Of a DNA stretch of 35,039 nucleotides, positions 32,105 through 35,039 are shown in pieces; the stretch's first letter is position 1, and the number at the start of each line of letters is the position of its first letter. Made by a program: the position numbers and the translations under genes. The notes under the pieces are model-generated. The model saw nothing but the letters and a program-made list of their open reading frames with translations, was not told the origin of the DNA and did not search any database. The stretch comes from Bacteriovoracaceae bacterium (lineage in GTDB: Bacteria > Bdellovibrionota > Bacteriovoracia > Bacteriovoracales > Bacteriovoracaceae). The stretch covers positions 1 to 35,039 of the forward strand of contig CANFNX010000012.1 in assembly GCA_947448495.1 (NCBI GenBank). Reading direction: 5' to 3'.

Positions 32105-34843
32105 ATGAAGCAATTTATTATGGGTCAAAGATGGATCTCTGAATCAGAACCAGAGCTAGGTTTGGGGGTTATTGTTGAAGTTGAGGCGAAAACAGTGACT
32201 TGTTTTTTTCCTGCCGCTAAAGTCGATCGTCGTTATGGATCGATGACTGCTCCCCTAAGGCGCATTCGCTTTGTAGAAGGTGATGAAGTGAAGTCCCAAA
32301 CCGGGGATCATTTTATAGTGGAATCTGTTTCTGAGGCCAATGGACTTGTTATTTATATAGGGGAAGGGAAGAACCTTCCAGAAACTCAATTGGCCGACAC
32401 CCTTTCATTTTCTAAGCCTGAAGAAAGATTGTTTGCAGGAAATGTGGACTCAAATGAAATGTTTAAGCTTCGATATGATGTTCTTTTGAATCAGCGCAAG
32501 CAGTTTATTTCGACGACTCGCGGTTTTGCTGGGCCTCGCCTTAGTTTAATCCCCCATCAAATGTATGTGGCCAGCGAAGTTGCCAAAAGAACTCGTCCGC
32601 GTGTTTTACTCGCCGATGAAGTGGGGTTAGGTAAAACCATTGAGGCTGGTCTTATTTTACACCATTTGATTATCTCTGGGAGAGTGGAAAGGGCCCTGAT
32701 CTTAGTTCCTGATTCACTTGTCTATCAATGGTTTGTGGAGATGCTTCGAAAGTTCCAATTGACCTTTACCACAATTAATCATGACTCCAAATTAGAACCA
32801 GGTGATCAGCCTTTTGAAGATGGACAGCTCTTCGTTGCTTCTCTCAAATATATTATGAAAGAGGATTGGCTCATAGATCAGGTGATGGATTCAAAATGGG
32901 ATCTGTTAGTGGTAGATGAGGCTCATCAACTTCGTTGGAGCCCTGATAATTCCTCAGTTGAATATGACTTTGTAGCGGCTATAGCCAAAAGTACGCCGGG
33001 TGTCCTTTTACTTTCAGGGACTCCAGAAATTTTGGGACTGGCGGGACACTATGCACGCCTTCATCTTCTTGACTCAAATCGTTTTCATGACTTCAATCAA
33101 TTTATTGAAGAGACCATGAGCTATAAACCAATCTCTGACTTGGCGAATAAACTCATCTCCGGCAAGGCCCTGACAGCTGCAGAAAAAAAATCTCTAAAAG
33201 AGAAATTAGGCGTCGATGCTGAAAATATCGATAAAGATAAAGCTCTTCAAATGCTAGTCGATCGACATGGTACGGGACGAGTTTATTTCCGAAATACACG
33301 AAAAACGATGGCGACTTATCAGGAATTTTTTCCAAAACGAGTCTTCCATTCGTATCCATTGAAACTCGGCAAGTCTAAAAATGCTGAAAAGAAACTTTTT
33401 GAAATGAAGTCCTTGTGGTTAGCCGACTTTGTAGAAAAAAATAAAATGGATAAAATCCTCTTGATTTGCCATGAGAAAGAGATGGTGGTGGATCTAGAGA
33501 AAGTTCTGAGAGATAAAACAACGGCCAAAATAGCTTTCTTTCATTCCGGTATGAATCTCATGAACCGAGATCGTCAAGCTGCCTATTTTGCAGATCCTGA
33601 AGGTGCTGATATTCTACTTTCTACAGAGATTGGTTCAGAGGGGCGAAATTTTGAATTTGCCAAGCATCTTATCCTTTTTGATCTACCGAAACTCCCAGAC
33701 CTACTGGAGCAACGAATTGGTCGCCTTGATCGAATCGGCCAAAAAAATGATATTCAAATTCATGTTCCCTATATTGAAAGATCAGCTGATGAGCTTCTGA
33801 TGCGGTGGTATCACGAAGGATTTAATGCATTTGAATCTTCTCCCCGAGGAGCGACAGAGCTCTATGCGACTGTTCGAGCAACACTCGTTGCGCTTTTAGA
33901 AAATGCCGAAAATGGGCACTTTCTTGATGAGGAGTTTGAGAGTTTTTTAGAGCAGACCAAAGAGTTGCATCAGGAAATTGAAAAGAAATTGGAAGAAGGG
34001 CAAGATCAGTTGGTTGAGTTAAACTCTTTCCATCACGCAAAAGCGATGGAGTTTGTGGGACTTCTTAAAAATCAAGATGAATCAACAGAGTTGCGTGATT
34101 TCATGATAAGTATTTTTAATCAGCTGGGCGTTGACACTGAGGATATGAACGATCCATTCACATTTTTTATCCGGCCTGGCGACAACATGTATCTTCCCCA
34201 TTTTCCAGGTCTCGATAATGAGGGGATGACAGTAACATTTAAGCGAGAGAATGCTCTAAAACGTGAAGATATGACTTTCTTAAGTTGGGATCACCCCATG
34301 GTGATTGGAATTATGGATTTTATATCTTCCAAAGAAATGGGCAATGTCACGATCTCCAATTGGAGAACCTCATCAAAAGAGAATTTTCTTTTTGAAGGGT
34401 ATTTTCTCCTCAGCTGTATTGCGGACAAAAAATTACAGTTGCAAAAATATTTCCCTCCAACTCCTTTGCGTGTCTTGATGAATCCCCAATTTCAGGATCT
34501 CACTCAGAAACTGCCTAAAAAGTTTATTGATGAAAACACTGAAACCATGGCACACGAAAAACGTTCACAAATGAAGGAACTTCCCAAAGATTTTCTAAAA
34601 GAGTGCATAAAGAAAGGTCGTGAAATGTGTGTCGCCAGGGCCAAACAGTATAAGGATAAATTTAAAGAGGAAATGCTGAATTCACTTAATGGAGAAATCG
34701 AAAGGTTAGAATCTTTACGAAAGGTGAATCCCACCGTTTCGGAAACCGAAATCCTACTACTTAAATTTAACCGAGACACTATGCTCAAGGCGATGGATAA
34801 AGCTGAGCTCTCACTTGATTCTTTACGGATCATACTTAATTAA
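32105..34843 (+). CDS. rapA: RNA polymerase-associated ATPase RapA (SNF2 family)
   Basis: 912 residues from ATG 32105 (GGGGAGA upstream; an in-frame earlier ATG at 32075 has no support). Recycles RNA polymerase from post-termination complexes using ATP. The N-terminal domain GQRWISESEPELGLGVIVEV...VTCFFPA matches E. coli RapA (968 residues) almost word for word. The helicase core has PHQMYVASEVAKR, Walker A LLADEVGLGKTIEAGL (about 169-184), LLVVDEAHQLRW (about 267-278), LLLSGTPEILG (TATPE in E. coli), and LLSTEIGSEGRNF...LFDLPKLPDLLEQRIGRLDRIGQ (about 503-545). The C-terminal part ends ESLRKVNPTVSETEILLLKFNRDTMLKAMDKAELSLDSLRIIL, again colinear. A segment of about 40-50 residues before the second helicase lobe is missing relative to E. 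coli. Confidence 0.95.
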   Translation: MKQFIMGQRWISESEPELGLGVIVEVEAKTVTCFFPAAKVDRRYGSMTAPLRRIRFVEGDEVKSQTGDHFIVESVSEANGLVIYIGEGKNLPETQLADTLSFSKPEERLFAGNVDSNEMFKLRYDVLLNQRKQFISTTRGFAGPRLSLIPHQMYVASEVAKRTRPRVLLADEVGLGKTIEAGLILHHLIISGRVERALILVPDSLVYQWFVEMLRKFQLTFTTINHDSKLEPGDQPFEDGQLFVASLKYIMKEDWLIDQVMDSKWDLLVVDEAHQLRWSPDNSSVEYDFVAAIAKSTPGVLLLSGTPEILGLAGHYARLHLLDSNRFHDFNQFIEETMSYKPISDLANKLISGKALTAAEKKSLKEKLGVDAENIDKDKALQMLVDRHGTGRVYFRNTRKTMATYQEFFPKRVFHSYPLKLGKSKNAEKKLFEMKSLWLADFVEKNKMDKILLICHEKEMVVDLEKVLRDKTTAKIAFFHSGMNLMNRDRQAAYFADPEGADILLSTEIGSEGRNFEFAKHLILFDLPKLPDLLEQRIGRLDRIGQKNDIQIHVPYIERSADELLMRWYHEGFNAFESSPRGATELYATVRATLVALLENAENGHFLDEEFESFLEQTKELHQEIEKKLEEGQDQLVELNSFHHAKAMEFVGLLKNQDESTELRDFMISIFNQLGVDTEDMNDPFTFFIRPGDNMYLPHFPGLDNEGMTVTFKRENALKREDMTFLSWDHPMVIGIMDFISSKEMGNVTISNWRTSSKENFLFEGYFLLSCIADKKLQLQKYFPPTPLRVLMNPQFQDLTQKLPKKFIDENTETMAHEKRSQMKELPKDFLKECIKKGREMCVARAKQYKDKFKEEMLNSLNGEIERLESLRKVNPTVSETEILLLKFNRDTMLKAMDKAELSLDSLRIILN

Positions 34844-34852
34844 AGGCTGTCT

Positions 34853-35039
34853 ATGAGTGATATAAAAATTCGTCCTGGTCTCCTCTTTGATACAGGTGTG
34901 ATTGCTGAGTTTCAAGTTCGCATGGCCCTTGAGACCGAAGCTTTAAAACTTGATCCCGAAATAGTTGAAAAAGGGGTCTCTGCGGTATTTGACGATCCCT
35001 CAAAAGGAAAATACTGGGTAGCCGAAGTCGATGGTGAAG
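34853..35039 (+). CDS. GNAT-family acetyltransferase, truncated by the window edge
   Basis: The first 62 codons only (MSDIKIRPGLLFDTGVIAEFQVRMALETEAL...). The start resembles GNAT N-acetyltransferases: I-R-P/x-x-x-x-D at the N-terminus, a first helix with QVRMALETE, and then GKYWVAEVDGE, the strand preceding the acetyl-CoA loop. The catalytic and CoA-binding part lies beyond the edge. It begins nine bases after the rapA stop, so probably in the same transcript. Confidence 0.7.
   Translation, partial: MSDIKIRPGLLFDTGVIAEFQVRMALETEALKLDPEIVEKGVSAVFDDPSKGKYWVAEVDGE

Overview
The window is a gene-dense, low-GC (about 40% by eye) bacterial chromosome segment. I infer a member of the Bdellovibrionota, probably on the Bacteriovorax/Peredibacter side. 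The reasons are HD-GYP-type signalling proteins (one catalytically degenerate), an ArsA-like ATPase pair beside a PhaR-type regulator, many exported proteins and lipoproteins of unknown function, and a KUP/DksA/RapA housekeeping set. This assignment is inference. I see no insertion sequence, prophage, CRISPR array or rRNA.

Left part (1-8052). An HD-GYP gene that runs off the left edge carries an in-frame TAG inside its domain. It is divergent from a SpoIIE/PP2C-type protein whose metal-ligand positions are mostly replaced, and that gene overlaps a small exported protein. A six-gene minus-strand operon follows (transcribed 7671 to 2293): PhaR-like regulator, outer-membrane beta-barrel protein, two ArsA/Get3-like ATPases, glutamate-cysteine ligase, and a cystathionine gamma-synthase/lyase-type enzyme. 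The last two connect cysteine supply to gamma-glutamylcysteine.

Middle part (8053-21796). A TPR lipoprotein and a possibly LolB-like lipoprotein are followed by a complete peptide ABC importer (binding protein, two permeases, one fused double ATPase). A sodium:solute symporter converges on it. Next is a degenerate HD-GYP gene translationally coupled (TTGA overlap) to a 1066-residue protein with a unique N-terminal domain, tandem VKGT-type repeats and a long coiled coil.

Right part (21864-35039). tRNA-Leu(UAG) and a strong terminator come first, then a CmpB-type membrane protein. The most striking locus is next: an ECF sigma factor and a small membrane protein (putative anti-sigma) are divergent from a tiny exported nine-cysteine peptide. 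The two promoters are mirror images (TGTCACA-N16-CGTA on both strands) built around one perfect inverted repeat, which suggests an autoregulated metal or thiol stress module. After it come an AlkD-type DNA glycosylase, kup with a structured leader, two exported proteins (one papain-like), dksA with a YciO-type gene, DUF2231 and DUF486 membrane proteins, a TlpA-type thioredoxin protein, rapA, and a truncated GNAT acetyltransferase.
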